In this document: positions 1-6,423 of the stretch, in pieces
Numbering within the stretch: position 1 is the first letter of the stretch
Layout of the letters: the number at the start of each line of letters is the position of its first letter
Assembly (NCBI GenBank): GCA_023402015.1
Contig: JAEXCU010000014.1
Span: 1-45,943, forward strand
Direction: 5' to 3'
Length of the DNA: 45,943 nt
DNA from: Pseudomonadota bacterium
Lineage (GTDB): Bacteria > Pseudomonadota > Alphaproteobacteria > Rs-D84
Position numbers and translations under genes: made by a program
The notes under the pieces: generated by a model
Databases searched by the model: none
Seen by the model: only the letters and a program-made list of their open reading frames with translations
Told to the model about the DNA's origin: nothing

Positions 1-3
1 CAA

Positions 4-1125
4 TTATACCATGCCACCGGGTTGTGCGCAGCGACGGGAAACTGGGCGGATATTCGGCACCCGGGGGTGTTGCTGAAAAGCGGCGGCTATTGGAATGCGA
101 AGCAGGTAATTGCGAACACATTTAACAACCTGGCTGCTGCATCCGCGATTTTCCAGATATTTCACCAGTGCATTCGCATAATTATAACTGCATGCCCATT
201 TTATCCACCCACGCGCAGATGACAATTGCCCCAGTGCCCGATTGGACAAATCGTTATGCACGGCCAGGTTAACAATACGCTGGCGAATTTTTCGCACACT
301 GCGGCGCCGCAATAATATGTATCCGGGGAAATGACGATATCCAATATAATCCACGCCCAACCGTGTTGGTCGCACGACGCATTTTGAAAACGTTAACCCC
401 AAATCATCATACAAAAAAGCGGCCAGTTTCCCGGCCGCACAGCGCAACTGATGCGTATCATTTCCAAACAGACAGAAATCATCGCAATATCGTATATATG
501 GTCGCCAGCGCAATTGTTGCTTAACAAACCGGTCCAGTTCATGCAGATAAACGTTGCCCAACCATTGACTGGTCAGATTTCCAATTGGTATATTTTTTTC
601 GCCACCCACAGACCAAACAATTTCTGACAATAATTCCAGAATTTTTTTATCTGTGATTTTATGGGCAACAATTTCCATCATGCGCCGATGACTGATGTTA
701 GGATAAAATTTTCGTATATCGCATTGCAAAACGTATTTATTTTGCCGCAACATTTGCATCACCCGTCGTGATGCGTCATGCAATCCACGCCCCGGAATGC
801 ATGCATAAGAATCGCGAATAAACATTTTATGCCAAATCGGCCCCAGAACATTTATTAATGCATGATGAACAATGTGATCAGGATACAGCGGCAACACGTA
901 AATGTATCTTTCTTTGGGTTCGTAAATTTTTATAATTTTGTATTGGGATGTTTTGAATTTTCCAGACGCCACCATTTCACGCAACTGGGCCAGTTTTTCA
1001 CTGCGATGTGCCAGGAAACGGTTAATATCTTTTTTGGATTTCTTTCCGCGCACGGCCTTTTTGGCAGCCAAGTCAAAATTTTCTGGCGAAATAAATTCTT
1101 GCCATAAATGGCGATAAGTTTTCAT
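4..1125 (-). CDS. DGR-type reverse transcriptase
   Basis: RNA-directed DNA polymerase of 373 residues, complete (stop at 4-6). Sequence shows the palm-domain motifs in order: DIRKFY at 136-141 (first catalytic Asp 136), IPIGNLTSQ at 179-187 and YCDD at 213-216 (Asp 215, 216). The IGNLTSQ form of motif 4 is the hallmark that separates DGR reverse transcriptases from group II intron and retron enzymes. There is no maturase or endonuclease domain, as is usual for DGR enzymes of this length. It is the last gene of a minus-strand cassette that holds a matching TR/VR pair, so it should copy the TR transcript error-prone at adenines and supply cDNA for VR replacement. No strong ribosome binding site is visible. 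A 116-bp palindromic element lies directly upstream. Function is firmly supported by the TR/VR pattern. Confidence 0.95.
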   Translation of the reverse strand: MKTYRHLWQEFISPENFDLAAKKAVRGKKSKKDINRFLAHRSEKLAQLREMVASGKFKTSQYKIIKIYEPKERYIYVLPLYPDHIVHHALINVLGPIWHKMFIRDSYACIPGRGLHDASRRVMQMLRQNKYVLQCDIRKFYPNISHRRMMEIVAHKITDKKILELLSEIVWSVGGEKNIPIGNLTSQWLGNVYLHELDRFVKQQLRWRPYIRYCDDFCLFGNDTHQLRCAAGKLAAFLYDDLGLTFSKCVVRPTRLGVDYIGYRHFPGYILLRRRSVRKIRQRIVNLAVHNDLSNRALGQLSSARGWIKWACSYNYANALVKYLENRGCSSQVVKCVRNYLLRIPIAAAFQQHPRVPNIRPVSRRCAQPGGMV

Positions 1126-1138
1126 TTTACAACCATTG

Positions 1139-1254
1139 CGTCATTGGTCATTGGCTATCGCGGGATAAAAAATATATTTGTCGTATATTTTTTGTAATGT
1201 CCCGGGAATAAACCCCAGGATGTGAGGATTACGAATAGCCAATGACCAATGACG
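1139..1254. repeat. Palindromic element with 20-bp arms made of TCATTGG heptads
   Basis: Two perfectly complementary 20-bp arms (1139-1158 and 1235-1254) enclose 76 bp that contain a second A/T-rich dyad (AAAAAATATA / TATATTTTTT). Each arm contains the heptamer TCATTGG twice in tandem. It sits between the small exported-protein gene and the reverse transcriptase. No ORF is present. It resembles a short non-coding insertion or a dispersed intergenic palindrome; it could also act as an RNA hairpin in the DGR transcript. Confidence 0.6.
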
Positions 1255-1271
1255 GGGTCTATGCTACGAGA

Positions 1272-1550
1272 TTAACTAAGCGGGCAAATTTCTGTAAATT
1301 CATAACTGCCTGCGGTGTCGGTGTATGCGGTTGCGGTCGGCGCGTACATCATGCATGTTCCGGACGGACTGGTGGCCAGACATGTTGACGCGGCACCCAC
1401 ACTGGTGGTGCCAGACGGACACGAACCATTTGCAATGGTCAGATACGGTTCATCCACCGCAACAAAACCACTGGGGCACGATGTCGCAGGCGCGGCGGCA
1501 TATGCACCACCGGCAACAAACAAAGATACAATGACAATTAACGGTTTCAT
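1272..1550 (-). CDS. Small exported Cys-containing protein in the DGR cassette
   Basis: 92 residues with an N-terminal signal peptide (hydrophobic run to about residue 18, likely cleavage after AYA) and five cysteines in the mature part. The C-terminus, YTDTAGSYEFTEIC, resembles the D-x-T-G-[ST]-[FY] ending of other small exported proteins in this window (12945, 21153, 23120). The start at 1550 is supported by AAGGGTGA upstream. It lies 16 bp after the preceding small ORF, so it is probably in the DGR operon. It carries no VR-like segment. Function is unknown. It could be a structural partner of the diversified protein or simply a passenger. Confidence 0.7.
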   Translation of the reverse strand: MKPLIVIVSLFVAGGAYAAAPATSCPSGFVAVDEPYLTIANGSCPSGTTSVGAASTCLATSPSGTCMMYAPTATAYTDTAGSYEFTEICPLS

Positions 1551-1566
1551 ATTTTCACCCTTGGAT

Positions 1567-1893
1567 TTATGAAAAAGAATAATATCTGTCTATTTTTACA
1601 ATCGTCCCGCGGAATGGGATATTGTCTTTGGCGGCCTGGATTTGATCTGACAAAACGCAACTGCCGGTGAATACGACACATGCATCGCCATCAATTACGA
1701 ATTGCAATTGCAGGCAATCTGTGCCATCGCGTTTTTTGGACTTAGAAATTCTGAAATCGGTAATGATTATTTCGCGGTTCAGTATTTCGTCCAGGCGTTT
1801 TTTCTTGCCGGGCATTGGCAATTTATCCTTGGCAAAATGTGAAAACCGTGGGCAATCATTTCCGCACAGGTTATTTATTTCGTCCAATGTCAT
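1567..1893 (-). CDS. Small protein of the DGR cassette, possible accessory factor
   Basis: About 108 residues from ATG at 1893, preceded by AAGAGAA; the frame stays open upstream to 1956 (129 residues). The N-terminal third has Cys-x4-Cys and many Lys residues. The rest alternates hydrophobic and polar residues, as in a beta-barrel (EIIITDFRIS, LQLQFVIDG, VVFTGS), and ends IVKIDRYYSFS. This reads like a small OB-fold-type protein of the kind found in phages. That is an impression, not a family match. It is not the four-helix Avd protein of the Bordetella phage DGR. Its place between TR and the reverse transcriptase is where DGR accessory genes usually lie, so a role in binding TR RNA or cDNA is a reasonable guess. 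Confidence 0.6.
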   Translation of the reverse strand: MTLDEINNLCGNDCPRFSHFAKDKLPMPGKKKRLDEILNREIIITDFRISKSKKRDGTDCLQLQFVIDGDACVVFTGSCVLSDQIQAAKDNIPFRGTIVKIDRYYSFS

Positions 1894-1956
1894 ATCTACA
1901 TTCTCTTGTTTATCCCCGGGTTGGGGATTAATTGAACGCCCCGGGCGTTCTGCCAC

Positions 1957-2153
1957 GAATGGAAACCAAACGGGCTACTGACCCAGGCGTTCCCTGCTCT
2001 ATGTATTCTTATGACCGTATTGCGGTCAAAAAGGTCGCGCCGCCCCGCCTTTGATAACAGGCATAAAACAGATGTTTTCATCTGAAAAGTGCGCTTTGCA
2101 CTTTGTCCCGCAGGTTGGCAAAACTTTATCCTTAACTGATACCTGCCCAAGGA
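1957..2153 (-). ncRNA. TR-downstream spacer of the DGR RNA
   Basis: About 197 bp between the TR and the next ORF. On the transcribed strand it can form several hairpins: a 7-bp stem at 2089-2107 (AAAGTGC / GCACTTT), a small GATG/CATC hairpin near 2081-2092, and a 6-bp stem TGACCG/CGGTCA at about 2022-2038. In the Bordetella phage DGR, RNA just 3' of the TR is needed for primed cDNA synthesis, so this segment is the candidate equivalent. Ends are approximate. Confidence 0.45.
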
Positions 2154-2285
2154 GCCGAGCCCCGAGAACAACGCGGACCGGAAATCGGCATTGTTCTGGA
2201 CGTTGTTCGCACAGTTGTTCGCGCAATTGTTCGCGCAATTACCCGCGGAACCGTTGTCGTTGTTGAACACCCACGACGACACGGC
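2154..2285 (-). repeat. DGR template repeat (TR)
   Basis: About 132 bp nearly identical to the 3' end of the exported-protein gene at 2644-2778. From 2163 to 2285 I count 27 adenines on the coding strand; 14 are different in the VR and none of the other bases is. Read in the target frame it encodes a run of Asn codons (AAC/AAT), including a threefold Cys-Ala-Asn-Asn repeat. AAC codons are the usual DGR design because mutation of the two adenines reaches many residues without giving a stop. The 3' end differs from the VR (GG against TT at 2161-2162, then divergence after 2154), as expected for IMH* versus IMH. Confidence 0.95.
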
Positions 2286-2354
2286 CCACACAACCGGCGA
2301 CGACTGCATACGGCGATGCAACCTATTCCCGATTTTGGTCGGGAACCTGATTTG

Positions 2355-2518
2355 TTATCAGTGCATCATTGTCATCGCGAAGGTTGTCAGCCCTGTGGCA
2401 ATCCATTCTTTCTTGTCATTGCGAGCCACGATAGTGGCGTGGCAATCCAGTTGATGTTTAATTATCCTTATTACTGGATCGCCACGCTGCGCTCGCGATG
2501 ACAATGATGTACTGATAA
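2355..2518. mobile_element. 164-bp MITE-like palindromic element
   Basis: Terminal inverted repeats of 26 bp (2355-2380 and 2493-2518) match with one mismatch. The interior holds two copies of a widespread intergenic repeat type (TGTCATTGCGAG ... GGCAATCCAG and its complement). No ORF. It lies between the DGR target gene and the TR, in the space 2286-2637 where there is no gene. The same repeat type recurs at 28934-29103. It is probably a non-autonomous insertion. Confidence 0.6.
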
Positions 2519-2559
2519 CGTTAACTGATACCTCTTTTTTAATTTACCCCGGTTGCCCT

Positions 2560-2580
2560 GGGGGCGGAGTATCCGCCCCC
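2560..2580. other. 9-bp G/C hairpin
   Basis: Perfect stem GGGGGCGGA (2560-2568) and TCCGCCCCC (2572-2580) with a 3-base loop. It lies downstream of the DGR target gene. A run of A bases (2535-2542 on the other strand of the CTCTTTTTT tract) gives no U-tract on the minus transcript, so it is not a clear terminator for the target. Confidence 0.5.
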
Positions 2581-2601
2581 AGAACCCCCACCTGTTTATC
2601 G

Positions 2602-2624
2602 GCGTATGCCCGTCAGGCATACGC
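2602..2624 (-). promoter_or_regulatory. VR-proximal hairpin/cruciform, possible DGR target-recognition element
   Basis: Perfect 9-bp stem GCGTATGCC (2602-2610) and GGCATACGC (2616-2624) with a 5-base loop, 14 bp after the stop codon of the target gene and 19 bp after the VR. No U-tract follows on the minus strand, so it is not a typical terminator. The TR has no counterpart. In the Bordetella phage DGR a short hairpin just downstream of VR is needed for efficient homing. Assigning that role here is inference. Confidence 0.55.
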
Positions 2625-2637
2625 ATTTACGCATAAA

Positions 2638-3081
2638 TCAATCGCCGAGCAACGAGAACAACGCGGACCGGAAATCGGCAAGGATCTGGACGAAGTACGC
2701 ACAGTAGTACGCGCAACGGTTCGCGCAATCACCCGCGGAACCGGCGTCGTCGTGGTTGAACACCCACGACGACACGGCAGGACTGGTCATTTTACACCAG
2801 CAATATTTGTTATCATCACTGGTTGAACTGGTGGTTATACTGTCGGACTTTGTGCCAACACTGCTGCCATTCTGGGATGAACAACCTGCAATCCCCGATA
2901 TGGCGACACTGGTGCTGCCCGTGGTGCAGTTGGCCGACCAGTCCAATTTCCCCGCCGCAGGCGACGATGTGCATGTTGTAGACGATGTCAGGGCCACACA
3001 CTTGGTCGCCGCCTGGGCGACCGCAATTATCGCAATGCCACACGTCGCAAATGCCAAAATACGAAATATTTTCATTCCCAC
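2638..3081 (-). CDS. DGR-diversified exported protein
   Basis: 147 residues (or 145 from the second Met). Signal peptide with hydrophobic run to about residue 24, cleaved near AQA, then a Cys-rich Ser/Thr-rich stretch with the pair CWC, then the VR from about residue 102 to the end. Compared with the TR the variable region changes Asn to His, Ala, Asp, Arg, Tyr, Phe, Ile and Leu and has one extra codon. The ending ADFRSALF resembles the closing strand of C-type-lectin-like DGR targets (NNGFRxAL), but the domain is much shorter than usual. It is probably secreted or anchored at the surface as a binding protein. It is transcribed toward TR and the reverse transcriptase. Confidence 0.9.
   Translation of the reverse strand: MGMKIFRILAFATCGIAIIAVAQAATKCVALTSSTTCTSSPAAGKLDWSANCTTGSTSVAISGIAGCSSQNGSSVGTKSDSITTSSTSDDNKYCWCKMTSPAVSSWVFNHDDAGSAGDCANRCAYYCAYFVQILADFRSALFSLLGD
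2644..2778 (-). repeat. DGR variable repeat (VR)
   Basis: 135 bp at the 3' end of the exported-protein gene, matching the TR at 2154-2285. It has 14 substitutions, all at TR adenines, plus one 3-base insertion at about 2750-2752, best explained as an extra GAC codon beside an existing GAC. Changed positions cluster in the two middle bases of paired Asn codons. The stop codon lies just beyond the repeat, so every variant keeps the same end. Confidence 0.95.
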
Positions 3082-3184
3082 ATTCCTTTCTTTGTCATTC
3101 AGATGCAGATAAATGATTCGGAATATTCTCCCAAACGCCCTGCCAACCTAAACGGTGGTTTATTTTATGCATCTTGTTGAAATT

Positions 3185-3214
3185 ATTTTAGCCCAATTTC
3201 CGCACCTTCGTCAA
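3185..3214 (-). promoter_or_regulatory. Promoter of the DGR target gene
   Basis: On the minus strand, TTGACG (3209-3214) is followed after 18 bp by TAAAAT (3185-3190), giving a leader of about 95 bases before the start codon. The region 3082-3240 otherwise holds no gene. Confidence 0.5.
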
Positions 3215-3361
3215 TTGGAAAATATGCCGTTTCAAAATGACCGTTTAGATTAGCACGGTGTTTTTCGCAATTTTCCCCAGATTTACGCGGCTTTCAGACC
3301 TTTGGATTCGGCAAGGAATCAATCCCGATTTGTGATTGTTTTCAATGGGTGATTTATACAT

Positions 3362-3516
3362 TTTTGTCATTCCTGCGCCGGGCCCCACGCAAATAAAATT
3401 TGCGTGGGTGGACAAGGCAGGAACGGGGCTATAAAATTTCTTCATCTCAGTAATCCAATATTATATGCATAAAAGAATTCAAAAGACCTTATTCCTGCCT
3501 ACGCAGGAATGACAAA
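3362..3516. mobile_element. 155-bp MITE-like element
   Basis: Perfect 15-bp terminal inverted repeats: TTTTGTCATTCCTGC at 3362-3376 and its complement at 3502-3516. Inside is an 11-bp stem CCCACGCAAAT / ATTTGCGTGGG. No credible ORF; the 66-codon frame across it is an artefact. It occupies most of the gene-free interval 3215-3583 upstream of the DGR. Confidence 0.55.
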
Positions 3517-3538
3517 AGTAAGAAGTCGTATCATGTTT

Positions 3539-3556
3539 CACGTATTACGTATCACG
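3539..3556. repeat. Heptamer tandem repeat (YACGTAT)n
   Basis: CACGTAT, TACGTAT and CACG in a row, preceded by AAGTCGTATCATGTTT. The same arrangement (AAGTCGTA..., then YACGTAT units, then CACGAAAAAA) recurs at 29108-29146. Confidence 0.55.
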
Positions 3557-3587
3557 AAAAAACCCGCCAAATGGCGGGATTTTTTAT
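3557..3587 (-). terminator. Intrinsic terminator
   Basis: Stem CCCGCC/GGCGGG (3563-3578) with a 4-base loop, followed on the minus strand by TTTTTT. It ends the M23 peptidase gene and overlaps its stop codon region. Confidence 0.8.
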
Positions 3588-4840
3588 AACTGAATAAACC
3601 AATTGGGATTTTGGGATAACTGCCCGATACCATCATCCAATGTTTTACGATATTCCAAGAATTTTTTCTTGTCATTCGCACCCAAATTACTGATTGCCGG
3701 TAATTTTACCGTCATGGGATTTACATGTTTGCCATTTTTAATGATTTCATAATGCAAATGCGGACCGGTGGACAATCCGGTGGAACCAACGTAGCCAATC
3801 GTCTGGCCCTGGCGTACGGTGGTGCCGACATTTACACCCTTGGCAAAGCGCGACATATGCGCATACAATGTTTCATATGATCCATTGTGGCGAATTTTTA
3901 TATAATTCCCGTGTCCACTGTTGTATCCACGTGCAACCACACGGCCGGCGCCAGCGGACGGAATTGGTGTGCCGGTGGATGCGCGGAAATCAACGCCTTT
4001 GTGGGCGCGCGTAAATCCCAATACGGGGTGTTTACGACGACCGGAAAAACTGCTGGTGATTTTGGCGTTATTTATCGGCGTGCGTTTCAAAGATTTAATC
4101 GCGCCATTGCCGTCTTCGTCATAATAGCCGGTTGTGCCGTCGGATTTGCGAAAACGATACATTTTTACGTTCCCACGCAATGCCTGGAACTGAACGGCCA
4201 GAACGCGACCATTGTCAACCTTTTGCCCGTCGCAAAAGTTTTCTTCGTATAACACTGAAAATTTCTGGCCGGCACGAACATCACGTTCAAAGTCCATTTC
4301 AAACGCCAACAAATCATAAACATCGGCCAATATGGCGGCCGGTATTCCTGCACGACTGCCCGCCAGGAAAAAACTGTCCCCGTCCAGAATTTCGCCATTT
4401 TTGTAAACGGCACGTGTATCACGCTGGATATCAACGGTTTTACATTGCCATGTGCCATCGGCATCACCCAATACCTCTATCCGGCGCCATGGGGACGGAA
4501 TAATTACAATTTTGGTTACGGGTGCATCATCGGACGCACGGACAAATTCAATCTTGTCTGATTTGGCCCGCAAAGTTGAAATGCCGGCATCTGATTTTAA
4601 AATTTTGGCAATTGTGGCAACGTCGTTATTACCCAATCCCTGTTTAGATAATAATCCAGACAGCGTATCGCCCGATGCAACAACAACGGTTGTTCGGTAT
4701 TCGTCATTTGCAACCACAGACGACCGCGTTGCGCCATGGCGAAACACAACAATAATCGCCGCCAATGCAATTAAAATGGCCAGCACCATTACAAATCGTG
4801 CCAGGTTATTTGGGGTCAGAATATCTTTTGCTTTTTTCAT
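3584..4840 (-). CDS. M23 family murein endopeptidase
   Basis: 418 residues. It is predicted to cut peptidoglycan cross-links in the periplasm. One membrane segment at residues 14-36, then a LysM/OapA-like region (TVVVASGDTLSGLLSKQG), then a C-terminal LytM domain with the zinc ligands in HKGVDF and HLHYE and the usual GRVVARGYNSGHGNYI strand. Start at 4840 (MKKAKDIL) is preferred over the longer open frame to 5200. That extension runs over the divergent prmC gene, and a TATAAT box on the minus strand sits 7 bp before this ATG. Divergently paired with prmC through a 21-bp intergenic region; likely leaderless. Confidence 0.9.
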   Translation of the reverse strand: MKKAKDILTPNNLARFVMVLAILIALAAIIVVFRHGATRSSVVANDEYRTTVVVASGDTLSGLLSKQGLGNNDVATIAKILKSDAGISTLRAKSDKIEFVRASDDAPVTKIVIIPSPWRRIEVLGDADGTWQCKTVDIQRDTRAVYKNGEILDGDSFFLAGSRAGIPAAILADVYDLLAFEMDFERDVRAGQKFSVLYEENFCDGQKVDNGRVLAVQFQALRGNVKMYRFRKSDGTTGYYDEDGNGAIKSLKRTPINNAKITSSFSGRRKHPVLGFTRAHKGVDFRASTGTPIPSAGAGRVVARGYNSGHGNYIKIRHNGSYETLYAHMSRFAKGVNVGTTVRQGQTIGYVGSTGLSTGPHLHYEIIKNGKHVNPMTVKLPAISNLGANDKKKFLEYRKTLDDGIGQLSQNPNWFIQL

Positions 4841-4855
4841 AAGCCCGATTATAAT
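4828..4855. promoter_or_regulatory. Overlapping divergent promoters sharing a palindromic -10 box
   Basis: ATTATAAT at 4848-4855 is a palindrome, so it reads TATAAT on both strands: 4850-4855 for prmC and 4853-4848 for the M23 gene. The two ATG codons lie 6 and 7 bp away. For prmC a -35-like TTGCTT is at 4828-4833 with a 16-bp spacer. Only one polymerase could bind at a time. Confidence 0.6.
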
Positions 4856-4861
4856 TGGTTT

Positions 4862-5635
4862 ATGAAAATAAATCAAGCGTTCACAATTCTGTCCGATGCC
4901 GGTGGCGTCCGCGCAGCCAGAATTATTACCGAAAACACAAAAAATATGACACGATTCCGCGTTTGGCGCATGGCGCGTCAATTGCGTCGTGGTGTTCCGG
5001 TTGCGAAAATAATTCATCAAAAATGGTTTTATGGCCTGAAATTTTATACGAATAAATATACCCTGGACCCGCGACCAGATACAGAAACACTGGTATCTGC
5101 GGTTATTTCTGATTGTGGGACAAATATGGCGACCCCACGTATTTTGGATCTGGGCACCGGCACAGGATGCATCATTGCGGCATTGGTAAAAAACATTCAT
5201 GGCGCAACCGGCGCGGCGGTTGACCGTTCTTGGCGCGCAGTCTGCATTGCACGAAAAAACATGCGTTTATTGGGCATTTCTGACCGGGTTGCGGTGCGGC
5301 GCGGCGATTTTAATAATCCGCGTTTGGCAGGCACGAAAAAATACGACATTATTGTTTCAAATCCCCCGTACATCGCCCCGGGCGATGACCGCGTTGACGA
5401 TGGCGCACGACACGACCCAAAAATGGCACTGTATGCATCAAATGACGGATTGGCCGCATATTACGAAATTGCGAAAAACGCAAAACATTGGATAAAGCCG
5501 GGTGGAAAAATATATTTGGAAATTGGCGACGGCCAGGCCGCGGTTGTTCGCCGCATATTTACCCGTATGGGTTGGAAATTTAATCGTACCGAAATTGATT
5601 TGGGTGGTATTGTTCGGGTTTTGGTCTTTAATTAA
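4862..5635 (+). CDS. prmC: Release factor glutamine methyltransferase
   Basis: 257 residues. It methylates the Gln of the GGQ motif in peptide release factors RF1/RF2 using S-adenosylmethionine. Rossmann motif I ILDLGTGTGCI is at about residues 98-108 and the amide-methyltransferase motif NPPY at about 174-177. The N-terminal helical region is shorter than in E. coli. No ribosome binding site; the -10 box TATAAT ends 6 bp before the ATG, so the mRNA is probably leaderless. It ends with a 4-bp tail-to-tail overlap with the metallo-hydrolase gene. Confidence 0.9.
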   Translation: MKINQAFTILSDAGGVRAARIITENTKNMTRFRVWRMARQLRRGVPVAKIIHQKWFYGLKFYTNKYTLDPRPDTETLVSAVISDCGTNMATPRILDLGTGTGCIIAALVKNIHGATGAAVDRSWRAVCIARKNMRLLGISDRVAVRRGDFNNPRLAGTKKYDIIVSNPPYIAPGDDRVDDGARHDPKMALYASNDGLAAYYEIAKNAKHWIKPGGKIYLEIGDGQAAVVRRIFTRMGWKFNRTEIDLGGIVRVLVFN

Positions 5636-6423
5636 TTATCCCCGTCGCAATGACATTTGCATCCGTCATGCGCGCCACCACAACAATGATGCGGCCCGTC
5701 ATGATGTTTGCCGCAACAATCCCCGTTTCCATGATTACCACAGCAACTGCCATGGCCATGTCCGCAACAGCAATGTTCCATTGGTTTGAAATATGGGTTT
5801 TGTGTCTTTAATAATCCGATTGTTGAATCCACCCCGTGGCCATGCACAACATATGTTTCATCTGGTAAATTTAAATCGTACAGCCGCGCAATGGATGCGC
5901 GCAGCGCGTCCGCATCCGCACCCGGAAAATCATATCGGCCAACACTGTCGCGGAATAATGTATCGCCGGTCAGTAAAATTCCAAAATCTGGGAACAAATA
6001 TGCCATGCCACCGGCAGAATGACCCGGGGTTGCGATTGCCGTCATATTTACGCCGGGCAATATTTCCGTTTCGCCCGCCACGACATCTGTGGCCCGGCGA
6101 TAATTATCCGGGATATGCGGCATTTCAAAAAAATCCAACAGTGGATTTCCCCACAGCACCAAATCATTATCGCCAGAATTCATGTACCATGGCACATTAT
6201 ATTTTTCCGCCAATTCCGGCGCGGCCGAAATATGGTCGGTATGCCCGTGTGTCGCGTAAATTGCGCGCAGGTTTAAATGACGGTCATTTAACAATTTTTC
6301 CCAATCCGCCGCGCGCCCCCATGGGTCAAAGATAACCGCCGCATCACCCACAGACACCAACAATGAATTGGTATTTTCCGGTGGCATGTGCAAGATTTCA
6401 AATTTTGGTTCGTTATTTTGCAT
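5632..6423 (-). CDS. MBL-fold metallo-hydrolase with a His/Cys-rich tail
   Basis: 263 residues. Residues 1-210 form a glyoxalase-II-like metallo-beta-lactamase domain: THGHTDH at 58-64, GHS with His 135, GDTLF with Asp 154, and His 194 in VVHGHG, a full set of dinuclear metal ligands. Residues 217-263 form an unusual tail with 12 Cys and 10 His in 47 residues, rich in Gly and CC pairs, likely a metal store or metallochaperone segment. Substrate is unknown; hydroxyacylglutathione or a related thioester is the usual guess. The start overlaps the end of ftsH by 11 bp, so it is probably translationally coupled and last in a tilS-ftsH operon. Confidence 0.85.
   Translation of the reverse strand: MQNNEPKFEILHMPPENTNSLLVSVGDAAVIFDPWGRAADWEKLLNDRHLNLRAIYATHGHTDHISAAPELAEKYNVPWYMNSGDNDLVLWGNPLLDFFEMPHIPDNYRRATDVVAGETEILPGVNMTAIATPGHSAGGMAYLFPDFGILLTGDTLFRDSVGRYDFPGADADALRASIARLYDLNLPDETYVVHGHGVDSTIGLLKTQNPYFKPMEHCCCGHGHGSCCGNHGNGDCCGKHHDGPHHCCGGAHDGCKCHCDGDN

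Noticed and set aside
4..1125. Group II intron or retron reverse transcriptase
   Set aside because: Motif 4 is IGNLTSQ rather than the QG-type, no maturase domain or intron ends are seen, and a TR/VR pair is present.
1896..2321. 141-codon ORF on the minus strand covering the TR
   Set aside because: It is the TR read in the target frame plus run-on sequence; no signal peptide or ribosome site, and it overlaps the small ORF at 1567. Treated as non-coding template RNA.
3245..3445. 66-codon ORF upstream of the DGR
   Set aside because: Covers the inverted-repeat element at 3362-3516; composition follows the repeat, not codons.
4841..5200. 120-codon N-terminal extension of the M23 peptidase frame
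   Set aside because: It lies antisense to prmC, whose protein is well conserved, and would bypass a -10 box 7 bp before the internal ATG.
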